A stretch of 64,000 bases of DNA from UBA4733 sp036734945 (GTDB taxonomy: Bacteria; Chloroflexota; UBA4733). The notes below the pieces were generated by a model. That model did not search any database. It had not been told where the DNA came from and worked only from the letters and a program-made list of their open reading frames with translations. Shown here piece by piece: positions 44,336-52,949 of the stretch. Position numbers and translations under genes: made by a program. The first letter of the stretch is position 1. Each line of letters opens with the position of its first letter. The stretch covers positions 15,006 through 79,005 of the forward strand of contig DAIMXP010000019.1 of assembly GCA_036734945.1 (NCBI GenBank), written 5' to 3'.

Positions 44336-45850
44336 GTGGTTCGACTTCTTCGGTTCGCGGTGGACCGCTCGCGCGAAGCGCTGCCGGCTGTTCCTTCTTT
44401 TTCCACTGCTGGCACTGCAGCCCGCCGGCGCCGGTCGGCACTCTGCGCCGGCATTCTCGCCGCGGCGTTGGTGCTGGCAAGCTGTGCCAACTCGGGCGCC
44501 GCTGCGCCTGCGGCAGGCCCATCCGGCGGCAATCCGGCGGTCGCATCAGCGACTACTGCCGGTGGCGCCGCGGGATCCACCGCAGCCGCGACCAGTGCGG
44601 CGGCTGGTTCGACATCCAGCACGCCCTCCGGTCCACTTGCCGCCGGGCGCGCCCTTTATGTCTCCAACGGCTGTATAGCGTGCCACGGTGACCAGGCGCA
44701 AGGCAATATCGGACCCAAAACTGCCGGCACCGGCCTGACCTTCGCCGAGGTACTGCTCCAGGTGCGGCAGCCACGCGGGCAGATGCCACCCTTCTCGACG
44801 CAGCAGGTCAGCGATGCTCAGTTGCAGCAGATCTATAACTACCTGGAAAGCCTGGGCCCGCCCACGCCCACGCCGGCGCCGACCGTCGTGACGACCGCGA
44901 CGACCAACTCGGCCGGGGTTGTCGCCACACCCGCTGCTCCGGTCAACGTCGATGCCATCGCCACCGCCGTCAACAATCTGAAGGTGGCCTCCGACTACGC
45001 CAACGACGCCGCCAAGACGCCGGCCGACGTCAAGACCTACGGCACGCAGGCCCTGCAGGCGCTGACCGCCGCCCAGACGGCCGTCAAAGCGCCGGGCAGT
45101 GGCAGCCCGGAGTTGAAGAGCGACCTGACGCAGTTGCAGACGCTGCTGGACGGCATCGCGCCCGACGTGCAGGCGGCAGCTAGCGCCACCACCGTGGCCG
45201 CAGCAGCGCCGCACACCTCCAAAATGGTCCTGGCGAGCCGCTTGGACCTGCTGCCGCTGGCGATGGAGTTGGTGCGCGTCAGCGGTGAGGTCGGCAGCGT
45301 CACCGGGGTGGTGAAAGACACCGCCGGCAAGCCGGTGGCGCAGGCGTTCGTGACGATTGAGGGCGGCAAGGTCCACACCGGGCTGCTGACCGATGCCAAC
45401 GGGGCCTTCAAAGCCAGTGATATCGCCGCCTTCCGGTCGGTAGAGGTTAAAGCGTACAAGGCGGGCTACCTCTATGTGCAGAGTAATGCGCCAGTGACCA
45501 AGGGCGGCAGCGCCAGCGTGGTCATCACGATGCCGCCGGAGAGCAACCCGCCGGCTTCGCCCAAAGTGAGCAACACAACGGTCTCGGCAGGACCACTGGC
45601 CGGAACGGCGTCGGCCCACTTCACGATGACCGCTACCCAGAAAGACAACCGGCTCGCTCCGGATCAGATCTGGGCCCTCAGTCCCGAAGCCGGCGTGGCC
45701 TATGTCCTGCGCGGCGGCGCCAACACCGCCTTCGCCTTCGACCAGACCTTGCCCGGCCTGAAGGCCGGAAAGTATACGTGGTACTTTTTTGCCACGACGC
45801 ACGAGTGTGATATGAGCAACGTCGTGCAGCAGCAGATGACGGTGCAGTGA
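44336..45850 (+). CDS. Cytochrome c domain lipoprotein with regulatory-like domain
   Basis: The 504-residue product has a signal with lipobox LASC (C50), an Ala/Ser linker, then a mono-heme cytochrome c domain: CIACH (residues 113-117) and the distal Met in RGQMPPF. A helical spacer (about 190-290) leads to a CarboxypepD_reg-like domain (GSVTGVVKDTAGKPVAQAFVTI) and a final beta domain. It should sit on the outside of the membrane and move electrons. GTG 44336 has AGGAGG four bases upstream. Its stop overlaps the next gene (GTGA). Confidence 0.8.
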   Translation: MVRLLRFAVDRSREALPAVPSFSTAGTAARRRRSALCAGILAAALVLASCANSGAAAPAAGPSGGNPAVASATTAGGAAGSTAAATSAAAGSTSSTPSGPLAAGRALYVSNGCIACHGDQAQGNIGPKTAGTGLTFAEVLLQVRQPRGQMPPFSTQQVSDAQLQQIYNYLESLGPPTPTPAPTVVTTATTNSAGVVATPAAPVNVDAIATAVNNLKVASDYANDAAKTPADVKTYGTQALQALTAAQTAVKAPGSGSPELKSDLTQLQTLLDGIAPDVQAAASATTVAAAAPHTSKMVLASRLDLLPLAMELVRVSGEVGSVTGVVKDTAGKPVAQAFVTIEGGKVHTGLLTDANGAFKASDIAAFRSVEVKAYKAGYLYVQSNAPVTKGGSASVVITMPPESNPPASPKVSNTTVSAGPLAGTASAHFTMTATQKDNRLAPDQIWALSPEAGVAYVLRGGANTAFAFDQTLPGLKAGKYTWYFFATTHECDMSNVVQQQMTVQ

Positions 45851-46515
45851 GGCCGAGCAGACCCCGCCTCGCGCTTATCGGCGGGGCAGTAGGCGTGCTG
45901 ATCGCTGTGGGACTCCTGGGCATGCTCCGCCAGCGCGACAGCGCCTCGGCCGCCGCCGCGGCGGCGTTGCTGATAGCCGCGCCGTTGCCCGCTACCGTAG
46001 GCGTGGCGCCCACGACAGCGGAGGTCGTGAGCGCCTGGCAGCAGGCAGGGCCCCTGAACGTCCCACTGGCAGGCGGCGTGGCAACGAGCATTCAAGTCAG
46101 CGCCGTTTACTCGGCGCAGGCAGTCTACTTTCGCCTCCATTGGCCTGAGGCCTTGAACAATGTGCCGGCGCCGACAGTGCAACAGCAACAGGCGACGGTG
46201 ACGTGGAAGCGGAATGAAGCTATCGGCGGCTGCGCCGTGGTTTGCCATGTCAGCTTCTCAGCGGGCCGCTGGATCGACAATATGCAGGTGGTGGCGCCGG
46301 ACGTGACGGCGGCGCCCTTCACGGTGATCCTGGATCAATGGCAAGACGGCTGGTGGACGCTCGGCTATTCGCGGCCGCTGGTCACTCCCGACGTCGAAGA
46401 CATTCAGTTCAGTGACCTGCGACGCGCCTACCCGTTCGGCCTCGATATCGCCGAGGGAGCCGGCTCCAGCCATACGCACGGAGAAGCGTTGACGTTGCGC
46501 TTCGCGGCGGGGTAA
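45847..46515 (+). CDS. Ethylbenzene-dehydrogenase-like heme-binding protein
   Basis: The 222-residue product has an N-terminal membrane anchor and then an EB_dh/DMSO-reductase-type heme-b-binding fold (SIQVSAVYSAQAVYFRLHWPEA, CHVSFSAGRW, DGWWTLGYSRPL). GTG 45847 overlaps the cytochrome gene stop, so the two proteins are made together and probably form one extracytoplasmic electron-transfer unit. Assignment to EB_dh is from fold pattern and context. Confidence 0.7.
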   Translation: MRPSRPRLALIGGAVGVLIAVGLLGMLRQRDSASAAAAAALLIAAPLPATVGVAPTTAEVVSAWQQAGPLNVPLAGGVATSIQVSAVYSAQAVYFRLHWPEALNNVPAPTVQQQQATVTWKRNEAIGGCAVVCHVSFSAGRWIDNMQVVAPDVTAAPFTVILDQWQDGWWTLGYSRPLVTPDVEDIQFSDLRRAYPFGLDIAEGAGSSHTHGEALTLRFAAG

Positions 46516-46526
46516 GAGCGGCCGTC

Positions 46527-46763
46527 TCAGGCCCGCCGCGCCATACTTCGCCGCTCCAGTTCCTCGCGTATCGCACTGAGGAGTTGCGCATCGTCCGGTT
46601 GCAGGCCGTGTTGCGCGGCGTGCTCCTGGATCAGTTGCTGCAGCGCCGGTGACGGCGTGGCTCCGTCGGCGCCAAAAGCGCCCTCCAGGTCACTCTTGTT
46701 CTGTTGGTCGACAAATGTATCCACGATCATCCGCGCCGCCTGCGCTACAGTCTCGCCAGCCAT
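46527..46763 (-). CDS. Small hypothetical protein
   Basis: The 78-residue, mostly helical, acidic protein starts MAGETVAQAARMIVDTFVDQ with GGAGGACAGG directly before the ATG. No family recognised. It is convergent with the heme-binding protein gene. Confidence 0.55.
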   Translation of the reverse strand: MAGETVAQAARMIVDTFVDQQNKSDLEGAFGADGATPSPALQQLIQEHAAQHGLQPDDAQLLSAIREELERRSMARRA

Positions 46764-46940
46764 CCTGTCCTCCGTCCTGCACTATTGCGTGCCGTTCAGC
46801 GCGAGAGATGTCGCAAGTTGCACGCCAGTATGGCTGCAGCCTAATCCAGGTTGATGCGGGGCCGCCTACACTGGGCGGAAGACCTCCAGGCAGGAGATCA
46901 AGCGGCGGACGCCAACGGCGCCCGCAATCCCTTCCGTCAG

Positions 46941-47126
46941 TCAAGTGGCCAGGGCCTCTAACGTGGGGCTTTCCACCTCCAGGATGAGGTCGTAGGGACC
47001 GGTGCAGGCGTGAACGGCGACAATCTTGGAGTCGGCCAGTTCCATCTGGTCGAGCTCCTCTTTTAGATCGCGGACGCGGGCCGGTTCCGCCTCCACCAGC
47101 ACAAACGCTTTGATGCCTGACGCCAT
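46941..47126 (-). CDS. Stand-alone Lrp/AsnC ligand-binding domain protein
   Basis: The 61-residue protein IKAFVLVEAEPARVRDLKEELDQM...KIVAVHACTGPYDLILEVESP matches the C-terminal RAM domain of Lrp/AsnC regulators without the HTH. Such stand-alone proteins bind small molecules and modulate Lrp-type partners. Confidence 0.82.
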   Translation of the reverse strand: MASGIKAFVLVEAEPARVRDLKEELDQMELADSKIVAVHACTGPYDLILEVESPTLEALAT

Positions 47127-47145
47127 AGGAGAAGTCCTTTCTGTG

Positions 47146-47186
47146 CGGGAGCGCTTCGCTCCCCTAGCGGGGTCCCCAACGGGGAC
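47146..47186. repeat. Double-hairpin palindrome
   Basis: GGGAGCG/CGCTCCC (47146-47162) and GGTCCCC/GGGGACC (47170-47186) form two perfect 7-bp hairpins between the Lrp-like and radical SAM genes. Probably a REP-type unit or terminator pair. Confidence 0.6.
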
Positions 47187-47198
47187 CAGATCTTAGCC

Positions 47199-48014
47199 TC
47201 AAGTGAAGGTGCAGCGCGGCTTGCTGGCGCGGTCGGGATCGGCCAGCAGCTCGTAGACGCGATCCAGCGACGTCTTTAGCGGCAGAGGCGACCTGGCGAT
47301 GAGCATGTCGCGATCAGTCGAGAGCGGGTGCCAGTAGACGCCGTCCACGTTGACGGTGAGTTCCGGCACGAGGTCGTCGATACCGAGGTCAATGCCCTCC
47401 TTGGAGAAGCCGCGCTTGGCCAGCGGCCGGATGAAATGGTCGTCGGGACCGATGCCAAGGTTGTCCAAGAATGAGCGCAAGGCTGCCATGTGAGCGGTAT
47501 TGGCGGGCGTCTCCGTGGTGCCGATGCGCACGCGATAGCCGCGACCCAGCAGCCGTTGCAGCCCGGCGATGGTGCGGACCCACGTGCCCCGGCCGCGGTA
47601 CACGTCGTGCGTTTCCGGGTTGGGACCATCGAGGCTGACCTGGATGATCAGGCGCTCGTTGCGAACGGCGTCCAGCTTGTCGAGCTGTTTGTCGTGCAAC
47701 AGGGTGGCGTTGGTGAGGACGGTAGTCGGCAACCGCGACGAACTGTAAGCGAGCGTTTCGTAGATGTCGGGCAAGAGGAACGGTTCGCCACCGGTCAGGA
47801 AGAGGTGGCTGAAGTCGAGGGCGGCTGCTTCGTCGACCAGTTGCCGAATCAGCGGCGCGGCCAGCGCGCGACGCGGTACGTTGGGGCCGGAGCGCGCCAC
47901 GCAGTACTTGCAGGTGAGGTTGCAGTCGTAGTTGGTATAGAGCCACAGCTTCCAGGAGGTAGTCGGGGCGGGGGGAGTCACCGTCGCCGCGCGTTCGAGG
48001 GTGGCGATACTCAC
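47199..48014 (-). CDS. Radical SAM protein
   Basis: The 271-residue protein has the 4Fe-4S cluster motif CNLTCKYC, the GGEPFLLPDI SAM-binding motif and VSLDGPNPETHDVYRG. No SPASM cysteine cluster is evident at the C-terminus, though C at the tail (KPRCTF) may hold one ligand. The product is unknown. GTG 48014 with GGAGAAG is preferred to TTG 48029. It forms a minus-strand run with DUF2064 and GT2 genes. Confidence 0.85.
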   Translation of the reverse strand: MSIATLERAATVTPPAPTTSWKLWLYTNYDCNLTCKYCVARSGPNVPRRALAAPLIRQLVDEAAALDFSHLFLTGGEPFLLPDIYETLAYSSSRLPTTVLTNATLLHDKQLDKLDAVRNERLIIQVSLDGPNPETHDVYRGRGTWVRTIAGLQRLLGRGYRVRIGTTETPANTAHMAALRSFLDNLGIGPDDHFIRPLAKRGFSKEGIDLGIDDLVPELTVNVDGVYWHPLSTDRDMLIARSPLPLKTSLDRVYELLADPDRASKPRCTFT

Positions 48015-48087
48015 AGTGTACTTCTCCAATCACCCAGCGTGTGGGGCCACCAGGCGGGCAGGCGGCCAAGCGCCGACCCTGGTATCG

Positions 48088-48789
48088 TCACCGAAGTGTA
48101 ACCCGTATTTCTAACGCGCTGCTTACCGACAGGAGTGTACGGGTGTGCGGCAATCCATCGGCGTTGCTTTCAAGCCATTCCCGCAGCGCCGCCAGTCCCG
48201 CCAGATCATCGACGTCGAAAGTGGGCGGCAGCAGCGCCGTGCTAAGACCGAGGTGGTCGGCCAGCGCCAACGTCTCTGCCAGCACGCTGGGGGTGCTCAT
48301 GGTGATACCGCTGAAGACATCGTGCGCTGCCCGCATGCCGACGAGGTAATAGCCGCCGTCGTCGCAGGGTCCGAGCACCAAGTCGTGCTGGTCAAGCAAG
48401 GCAAAGCCCTTGGCAATCCACTCCAGCGGTACATGAGGGGAGTCGGTGCTCATAATGATGACCCGCTCATACGACCGGCCCAGCACCCGGAAGCCGTTGA
48501 GCAATCGCTCGTTCAGCGTCGTTCCCTCCTGAGGGGAGGTCGCCTGGCCGTTTGCCAGCCAGGCGGCGAAGAAATCTTCGACCGGGGTATACAGCCAGCA
48601 CACGCGCCAGGGTCCGGCGGCGAGGCGTTCCGCCAGGTCGCGCAGGAAGGCGCAGTAGAGCGCGTAGACGGGTGCATTGCCCAGCGTCACCGCCAGGCGC
48701 GTCTTGACGGCGCCGAGGCGAGGGTAGCGGGCGACGAGCGCCAGCACGTTGCCGTCAGGCGCCACGGCTATAGCGCCAGATCGTACCAA
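48088..48789 (-). CDS. TIGR04282-type glycosyltransferase (DUF2064)
   Basis: The product shows the nucleotidyl/glycosyltransferase-A fold with NVLALVARYPRLGAVKTRLA, the acidic motif STDSPHVP and GPCDDGGYYLVGM. The family is implicated in arsenosugar and cofactor-like biosynthesis. The open frame begins at TTG 48789, but the conserved core starts only at GTG 48747; the true start is uncertain. It overlaps the GT2 gene at the longer start. Confidence 0.8.
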   Translation of the reverse strand: MVRSGAIAVAPDGNVLALVARYPRLGAVKTRLAVTLGNAPVYALYCAFLRDLAERLAAGPWRVCWLYTPVEDFFAAWLANGQATSPQEGTTLNERLLNGFRVLGRSYERVIIMSTDSPHVPLEWIAKGFALLDQHDLVLGPCDDGGYYLVGMRAAHDVFSGITMSTPSVLAETLALADHLGLSTALLPPTFDVDDLAGLAALREWLESNADGLPHTRTLLSVSSALEIRVTLR

Positions 48790-49438
48790 GCATGGCCGTG
48801 CCAGCGTTGACGCTGCCGCGCAACGTACCGCCGACTTTGGAGACGCCGATGCGGGCGTGGTAGGTGATCGGCACTTCGACGATGCGGTAGTGGCGACGGG
48901 CAGCTTTGACCACCATCTCGACGGGCCAGCCGTAGGTCGGGTGCTGCATATCGAGCGCCAGCAGGTGGGTACGGCGGATGGCCCGGAAGGAGCCGATGTC
49001 GCTCAAGCGGACGCCATAGAGCAGCCGGATCAGCAGTGTGGCGACGCGGTTGCCGGCGCGCTGATGGGCCGGCAAGGCGCCCCGTTCCAAGTGGCCCTGG
49101 AGGCGGGAGCCGAGTACCAGATCGGCACGGCCATCCAGCAGCGGCGCCAGGATTCGTGGCAGGTCGCGCGGATCATCGGAGCGGTCGCCATCGAGATAGA
49201 CCAGGATGTCGTGGCCCTCGCCGGCCAGCAGGCCGGCCCGGCAGGCGTTGCCGTAGCCCGGCTGTTCCTCGCGCACAACAGTGGCGCCCAGGCCGTGCGC
49301 CACGTCGCCGGTGCCGTCGCTAGAGGCGTTATCGACAACGATCACGGTGTCGACCACCGCTGGCGGCACGGCGCGCAGCACTTCGCCGATGGCCAGGGCC
49401 TCGTTATGCGCCGGGATGATCAAGGCGATGCGCGGCAA
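48755..49438 (-). CDS. Family 2 glycosyltransferase
   Basis: The 227-residue GT-A protein has IALIIPAHNEALAIGEVL, VVDNASSDGT and the DGDRSDDP metal site (D-x-D). It ends ITYHARIGVSKVGGTLRGSV, typical of DPM1/polyprenyl-phosphate glycosyltransferases lacking a membrane tail. The start TTG 49438 has AAGGTTGAG upstream. It heads the DUF2064/radical SAM run. Confidence 0.87.
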   Translation of the reverse strand: MPRIALIIPAHNEALAIGEVLRAVPPAVVDTVIVVDNASSDGTGDVAHGLGATVVREEQPGYGNACRAGLLAGEGHDILVYLDGDRSDDPRDLPRILAPLLDGRADLVLGSRLQGHLERGALPAHQRAGNRVATLLIRLLYGVRLSDIGSFRAIRRTHLLALDMQHPTYGWPVEMVVKAARRHYRIVEVPITYHARIGVSKVGGTLRGSVNAGTAMLGTIWRYSRGA

Positions 49439-49552
49439 GGCTCAACCTTCTTCAGACATCGCGTGTTGCAACAACCGCCAGCTCGCGGTGGGACCAGCGG
49501 TTGCCAGTATAGCGCAAACGGGTAGTGATGCGGCAGGCCGGGACAATCTACC

Positions 49553-49678
49553 TTAAACGAAAGCGTCGGGGAGCAGGTAACTATCCTGCAACAGGCGGTT
49601 CATTGCCTGACTGAGCGGCAAGTAACCCATCTCCGCCTGCCGGCTCGCACCATTACCATTGCGCGCTAATACTGCCAT
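49553..49678 (-). pseudogene. Hsp20-like N-terminal fragment
   Basis: A 41-codon frame ends PLSQAMNRLLQDSYLLPDAFV, close to the N-terminal helix of Hsp20/alpha-crystallin chaperones, and then stops; no crystallin domain follows in any frame. No ribosome binding site is seen before its ATG. Likely a remnant. Confidence 0.35.
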
Positions 49679-49686
49679 TCTATAAT
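49659..49686 (+). promoter_or_regulatory. Promoter for the nucleotidyltransferase gene
   Basis: TATAAT (49681-49686) is a perfect -10; TTGCGC 16 bp upstream is a fair -35. It reads to the GTG at 49752. Confidence 0.5.
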
Positions 49687-49751
49687 GGGGTGGAACGGGG
49701 ACAAAGGCTCCCATCTCGATGGCCCTCAACAGGCAGCCAGGGGGAAGTGCA

Positions 49752-50039
49752 GTGGATCCTGAACGGTACCTACAGCAGCGCGAAATCATACGCCAAACGG
49801 CAACGCGGCATGGCGCCACCCGTATCCGCTTGTTCGGTTCCGTTGCGCGCGGCGATGCCGGACCGAACAGCGATATCGACGTACTCGTAGACCTGGCGAC
49901 CGGGCGTGGTCTGCTCGACATAATCGCGATCAAGCAAGACCTGGAGGACCAACTCGGCTGTGGCGTTGACGTGCTGACCGAACATAGCCTCAGCCCGTAC
50001 CTGCGTGACGCGGTACTGCGTGAAGCCGTGAGTCTGTGA
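49752..50039 (+). CDS. MntA-type nucleotidyltransferase antitoxin
   Basis: The 95-residue protein has the minimal nucleotidyltransferase motif IRLFGSVARGDAGPNSDIDVLVDL (G-S and D-x-D). MntA AMPylates and silences its HEPN toxin partner. GTG 49752 with GGGGGAAG is preferred to ATG 49719 because relatives begin VDPERYL. The HEPN gene that should follow is reduced to 23 codons (50036-50107). Confidence 0.85.
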   Translation: MDPERYLQQREIIRQTATRHGATRIRLFGSVARGDAGPNSDIDVLVDLATGRGLLDIIAIKQDLEDQLGCGVDVLTEHSLSPYLRDAVLREAVSL

Positions 50040-50107
50040 CACGAGACACGGTGTACCTGCGTCACATTCTTGATCCGATCTTGGGGATGTTAGCCATGGC
50101 CATGTAA
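50036..50107 (+). pseudogene. Truncated HEPN (DUF86) toxin remnant
   Basis: GTG 50036 overlaps the antitoxin stop and reads VTRDTVYLRHILDPILGMLAM, the HEPN/DUF86 N-terminus (RDTVYLRHILDAI), then TAA at 50105-50107 after 23 codons. The rest of the toxin, including its R-x4-6-H motif, is missing. The 3' end of the defence helicase gene begins 93 bp later. Confidence 0.65.
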
Positions 50108-50200
50108 AAGTACGCACTAGTGGCAAGGACTGGTGATGGCAAAAGTGCAGCTAATCGAGCTACTCGATGGACAGGCACCATGCGATGCATTACATTATCC

Positions 50201-52906
50201 TCACCAGCCATCCAGCAGCGGCTCGAGTTGGGTGCGCACGTGCAACACGTTTGTACATGACTCCCAGTCGACCTGCTCGATACGGTCATAGCGCAATTCG
50301 AACGGATGCGATGGGGGCACTCGATCAATTACCTCGCGCGCCTTCTGTTCATCTTTCAAGGCCAGGGCCACCCATACGTCCTCCAGCGTGTCAGGCAATT
50401 GACCGAACATGTCTCGAATCGCTTCGAGCCGGCTGGAAAGCATCTGATGAACTTTATCTTCGATCGATCCTCGGTAACGCATGTTGTAGATGTATACCTC
50501 GTCGCGCCGTTGCCCAATGCGCTGGATGCGCCCTTTGCGCTGCTCCAACCGGGTTGGGTTCCATGGTAGGTCAAGGTTGATCAGTGTACTGACAGCTTGG
50601 AGGTTCAACCCCTCGGAAGCGGCGTCGGTTCCAACGAGCAATCGAATGGTACCCTGGGCCAGGCCATCCCGCAGCGACTCCCGAGCCATCGGCGTGAAGA
50701 CACCAGCGCGGAACAGACCGGAGCCGGCAACATTGGCATAGAGTCCAATGGCTTCCTCCGGCAGACGCGCCGACAGACAGGCGGCCACCCAACGCGCTGA
50801 GTCGTAGTACTGAGAAAAAATGATGCACCCGCGGTTCAGCCAGCGCTCTGTGCCGTTCACCCCTTCCAGGAGAATGCGCTCGACTGCCCGGTACTTCGGG
50901 TCTTCGTCCGTCGCGGCATCAAGAAGCGCCAGCACGCGCCGCAAAAGCGCATCCTCGATGGGAGTGAGCGGGTAGAGCGAGCCTCGCGGGGTTTCCTCAG
51001 CGTCGTCCTCCTCCGTGGTGTCCTCCTCATGGCCCAGCATCTTGAGGGTCGTGGAGCGGCCCGCCGTGACGGTGCTGCCAAGGCGACGCAACAGGACCGT
51101 CTTCAGGAATCCCGACTGTAATCCTGGCCGCTTGCCCACCTCTTCACAGAACTTTTCTGCCGCTTCGTACGCATCGCCCAGGAAGCCCCCGAGCACCACC
51201 GCGTCCTGTTTACTCTCGCCGAACAGCCGAACTCCCACCGGTTGCAGGTAGGGCTCATGCGTCTGCGGGTCAATCGTGCTCTCGAGAAAGGCGCGGGTGC
51301 GCCGCACAATGTGGCGGATATACGGGTTGTGATTGGCGAAGAAGCCGCGCGCCATACGGGCCAGCCGCTGCCGGTCGGGCGCCGACAACGTACCCAGCGC
51401 CTCCGAGGCTATCCACGCCGTGCCTGGTTGTATCGGCAGCCGCGTGCGGAGCAGATCGTAGTCCTGTCCTTCCCCGGGAGGGGGATACGGATCGCGCATC
51501 CACTCCCAGGCCCCCGCCAGGTCTCGAGGAGGTTCCTCGTCGCCGAGGACGTAGTCGAGACCCTCCCGACTACGGATTTCCCAGGCGCTGTAGGCGCTGC
51601 CCAGCACTGTGCCGGACCCAACGTTCAGCGCGTCGAGCAGGTCCCACGCCTCGATCGGGTCCAGTTGCACCGGGGTCGCGGTTGCCAGCAGGAGACTCTT
51701 TGTCTTCGGTGCGATACCACGCAAAAAACGGAGGAGGTTGTTCGGCTCTGCTTTCTCCTTCCGATGCGTCGGGCCGAGGTTTCGCCGCCGTGCTCGGTGC
51801 GCCTCGTCCAGGATGACGCACTCGTAGTCGAGCCCCTTGAGGATGTCAGCCGCCGGGCCGCCCTGGGTGATCAGACCGGCGGACACCAGCCCCACCCGCC
51901 GAGGGCTTTGGCGCAAACCATCGAGGCTTGCCGCTGGATAGAACGCCCCCTGCTCATCCTGCCAGCCGCGCCCGGTCCAGAACGCCGAAGGCAAACTGAG
52001 CAGCGTCCAGAGCTCGTTCTGCCACTGCCCGAGCAACGTCTTGGGAACGACAACAAGCACCCGCCCTCCCCCCCATAACGCCATCAACTTGGCGGCCAGC
52101 GCGAGCTGCACCGTCTTCCCCAGGCCCACCTGGTCGGCCAGGACGAATCGTGCACCGCCGCGCCGATGGGCCGTGAAGGCAAGATTGACAAAGTGCTTCT
52201 GGTGCGCCCACAGGCCATTTTCGCGCCGGTAAATTGGTAACTCTACCGCCGCGGCGGCCGGCTCGGGTTGTAACTCCTCCCGCCACTCTGAGATGCCGGG
52301 GAAGTATGACCGGCGCGCCAGCCGGCCAATATCCTCCACGACCGCGTCGGCGAGGTCGACGGCCGAGGGATCGGACCAGAGCGTGTCGAATTCCTCCTGC
52401 ACCCACTGGACGCCCTCGGCGCTATCGTCGCTCCAGAGCAGTTCGTAGTTCAGCGTCCAGGCCGTCTTCGACTCATTCGTGCTGCCGATAAACGACAGTG
52501 GCGCGCCGTTCGCGCGGGTGAGCACCCCCGCCTTGCCGTGGACGAAGCCGAACCGAGCATCGGGCAGCACGCGAACGTGCAACCGCCCACTCGTCAGGAA
52601 GCCGTGAAGCCGCACGAGGCGCGCCTGCATCGTGGGACTGATGTCCTCGGGGAGATCGCGGCACCATTCGCGGTACATGGCGTTCTTGGCGGCTCGCGCC
52701 GTGACGACATCCAATGGATGCAGGTCGGAGTTGCAGATGACACGGGCACATGCGCCGCCGGCCATCAGTTCCAGCGCGTCGCCCGCGACTTCCAGCATCG
52801 AGGAGCGGAAGTAGCCCGCGATGCGGTCATACCGTGTGGCGCCGGGCAAGAGGTCGCTGAGAAAGCGGCCAAGCGACTGGCGGCGCGAGGAGTAACGGGT
52901 GATCAT
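50201..52906 (-). CDS. SNF2 helicase with N-terminal PLD-like nuclease domain
   Basis: The 901-residue product has a PLD-like domain at about 10-165 with HGKAGV (123-128) and the GSTNESKTAW partner loop. An SNF2 ATPase follows: DQVGLGKTVQ (Walker A 261-265), LDEAH (Walker B 366-370), ATATPVQ, and motif VI RKGRIQRIGQR (790-800). It should translocate on DNA and cleave it. ATG 52906 is chosen; no good ribosome binding site exists, so it is probably coupled to the methyltransferase gene that ends 44 bp upstream. Last gene of the defence operon. Confidence 0.85.
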   Translation of the reverse strand: MITRYSSRRQSLGRFLSDLLPGATRYDRIAGYFRSSMLEVAGDALELMAGGACARVICNSDLHPLDVVTARAAKNAMYREWCRDLPEDISPTMQARLVRLHGFLTSGRLHVRVLPDARFGFVHGKAGVLTRANGAPLSFIGSTNESKTAWTLNYELLWSDDSAEGVQWVQEEFDTLWSDPSAVDLADAVVEDIGRLARRSYFPGISEWREELQPEPAAAAVELPIYRRENGLWAHQKHFVNLAFTAHRRGGARFVLADQVGLGKTVQLALAAKLMALWGGGRVLVVVPKTLLGQWQNELWTLLSLPSAFWTGRGWQDEQGAFYPAASLDGLRQSPRRVGLVSAGLITQGGPAADILKGLDYECVILDEAHRARRRNLGPTHRKEKAEPNNLLRFLRGIAPKTKSLLLATATPVQLDPIEAWDLLDALNVGSGTVLGSAYSAWEIRSREGLDYVLGDEEPPRDLAGAWEWMRDPYPPPGEGQDYDLLRTRLPIQPGTAWIASEALGTLSAPDRQRLARMARGFFANHNPYIRHIVRRTRAFLESTIDPQTHEPYLQPVGVRLFGESKQDAVVLGGFLGDAYEAAEKFCEEVGKRPGLQSGFLKTVLLRRLGSTVTAGRSTTLKMLGHEEDTTEEDDAEETPRGSLYPLTPIEDALLRRVLALLDAATDEDPKYRAVERILLEGVNGTERWLNRGCIIFSQYYDSARWVAACLSARLPEEAIGLYANVAGSGLFRAGVFTPMARESLRDGLAQGTIRLLVGTDAASEGLNLQAVSTLINLDLPWNPTRLEQRKGRIQRIGQRRDEVYIYNMRYRGSIEDKVHQMLSSRLEAIRDMFGQLPDTLEDVWVALALKDEQKAREVIDRVPPSHPFELRYDRIEQVDWESCTNVLHVRTQLEPLLDGW

Positions 52907-52949
52907 CGGGGAGATCGTTGTACCGAAACGGTTGGCAACACACAAGCGC

